From the NCBI GenBank assembly GCA_024682395.1, contig JAIKZH010000020.1:62001-126000 (forward strand): a stretch of 64,000 nt of DNA. Direction: 5' to 3'. A program made the position numbers and the translations under genes. How positions within the stretch are numbered: position 1 is the stretch's first letter; every line of letters begins with the position of its first letter. This stretch comes from Bacteroidaceae bacterium (GTDB lineage Bacteria; Bacteroidota; Bacteroidia; Bacteroidales; Bacteroidaceae). A model generated the notes under the pieces. It did not search any database. It was not told the origin of the DNA and saw nothing but the letters and a program-made list of their open reading frames with translations. Of the stretch, positions 63,650 through 64,000 are shown in pieces.

Positions 63650-64000
63650 TGGCGGTTCTGTGTGCGGAATCAATCATAAGTCTTTCTTTATAAGGAAAAA
63701 ATCTCCTTTTAGTCAGACAATCAGACATTTTGATAATACCTAATAGCCTATGCCTAATGGTTTTATTATTGTCTTTACAGTTATTTTTACCAGAAATACA
63801 ATATATACCTATTTAGTTATGAAAACAAAACAAATCACTAAAAATAATAATTAAAAAGAATATAGACCTTGATCAAATCTATATCAATCATCAACTGCAG
63901 ATAAGATGATTGCTGACCTTACAGTGTAAAGGAGCGGAATCCGAAAAGCTTTATCGAGTAGGAATAACAATTATTGAAAGACGTCTTTTTACTAAAAATC

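Larger units (their letters stand above)
63529..64000 (+). other. Gene-free right end: promoter plus apparent long leader
   Basis: After the ilv terminator no credible gene is visible up to the window edge. A promoter with an (AT)9 spacer lies at 63620-63649. The remaining 350 nt contain only very short frames (for example 11 codons from 63819) and an inverted repeat CAATCATC/GATGATTG (63885-63892 and 63905-63912). This looks like the untranslated leader of a gene that begins beyond 64000. Confidence 0.55.

Noticed and set aside
63492-63743. 83-codon frame after ilvC
   Set aside because: It reads across the ilv terminator hairpin and the AT-repeat promoter, and gives a low-complexity Ile/Tyr product.

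Overview
The window is AT-rich chromosomal DNA from a member of Bacteroidales, most likely Prevotella-like. The evidence is a set of Bacteroidetes-type promoters (TTTG, about 20 bp, then TAnnTTTG), weak or absent Shine-Dalgarno sites, and lineage-typical families: the Bacteroidetes form of RNA polymerase omega, DUF4293, DUF3256, Wzi, a GH97 alpha-glucosidase, an SLBB-rich Wza-like exporter and a stand-alone AICAR transformylase. No prophage, insertion sequence or CRISPR array was seen.

Layout. 1-1704: end of purC, then menaquinone methyltransferase and aroE. 1785-14247: an exopolysaccharide/capsule locus with its own promoter (sugar-phosphate transferase, Wza-like, Wzz-like, flippase, polymerase, acetyltransferase, WbsX-like, WecB, GT4-like, GT2). 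14269-18308: a convergent minus-strand operon, nucleoside phosphorylase - MltG - Wzi - lipoprotein, which puts capsule surface assembly next to the capsule locus. 18348-23719: minus-strand operon AICAR transformylase - small basic protein - serS - fused NfnAB-type flavoprotein. 23889-24803: an uncharacterised protein with a 16-Asp tract. 24888-28123: minus-strand operon hpt - adk - obg - pgeF. 28124-28736: gene-poor stretch with a C8 tract and the remnant of a secreted protein gene. 28737-31452: a two-gene unit encoding a small secreted protein and a Cthe_2159-type beta-helix protein.

31671-36933: bamD - rpoZ - DUF4293 - nitroreductase - DUF2520 - KdsC-like - Maf - glf. 37036-39045: GH97. 39267-44207: pheT, yebC and small cysteine-rich proteins, then a winged-helix protein. 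44246-44704: tmRNA with a strong terminator. 44749-53671: mostly envelope proteins on the minus strand (phytase-esterase-like, DNA glycosylase, TonB-type barrel, ABC-F, hexuronate MFS, DUF3256). 53723-57952: PAP2 phosphatase with a predicted barrel, EamA transporter, mscL, panC-panD. 58068-63528: the ilvD-ilvB-ilvN-ilvC operon with promoter and terminator. 63620-64000: a promoter whose spacer is an (AT)9 repeat, followed by an apparently untranslated leader running off the window.

Most of the window is core metabolism and envelope biogenesis. The observations most worth following up are the (AT)n promoter at the right end, the shared N-terminal module in the 28.8-31.4 kb secreted pair, the cysteine-rich extension on IlvN, the in-frame 12-bp repeat encoding poly-Asp, and the Wzi/MltG operon. 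No wholly new multi-gene system could be demonstrated from sequence alone.
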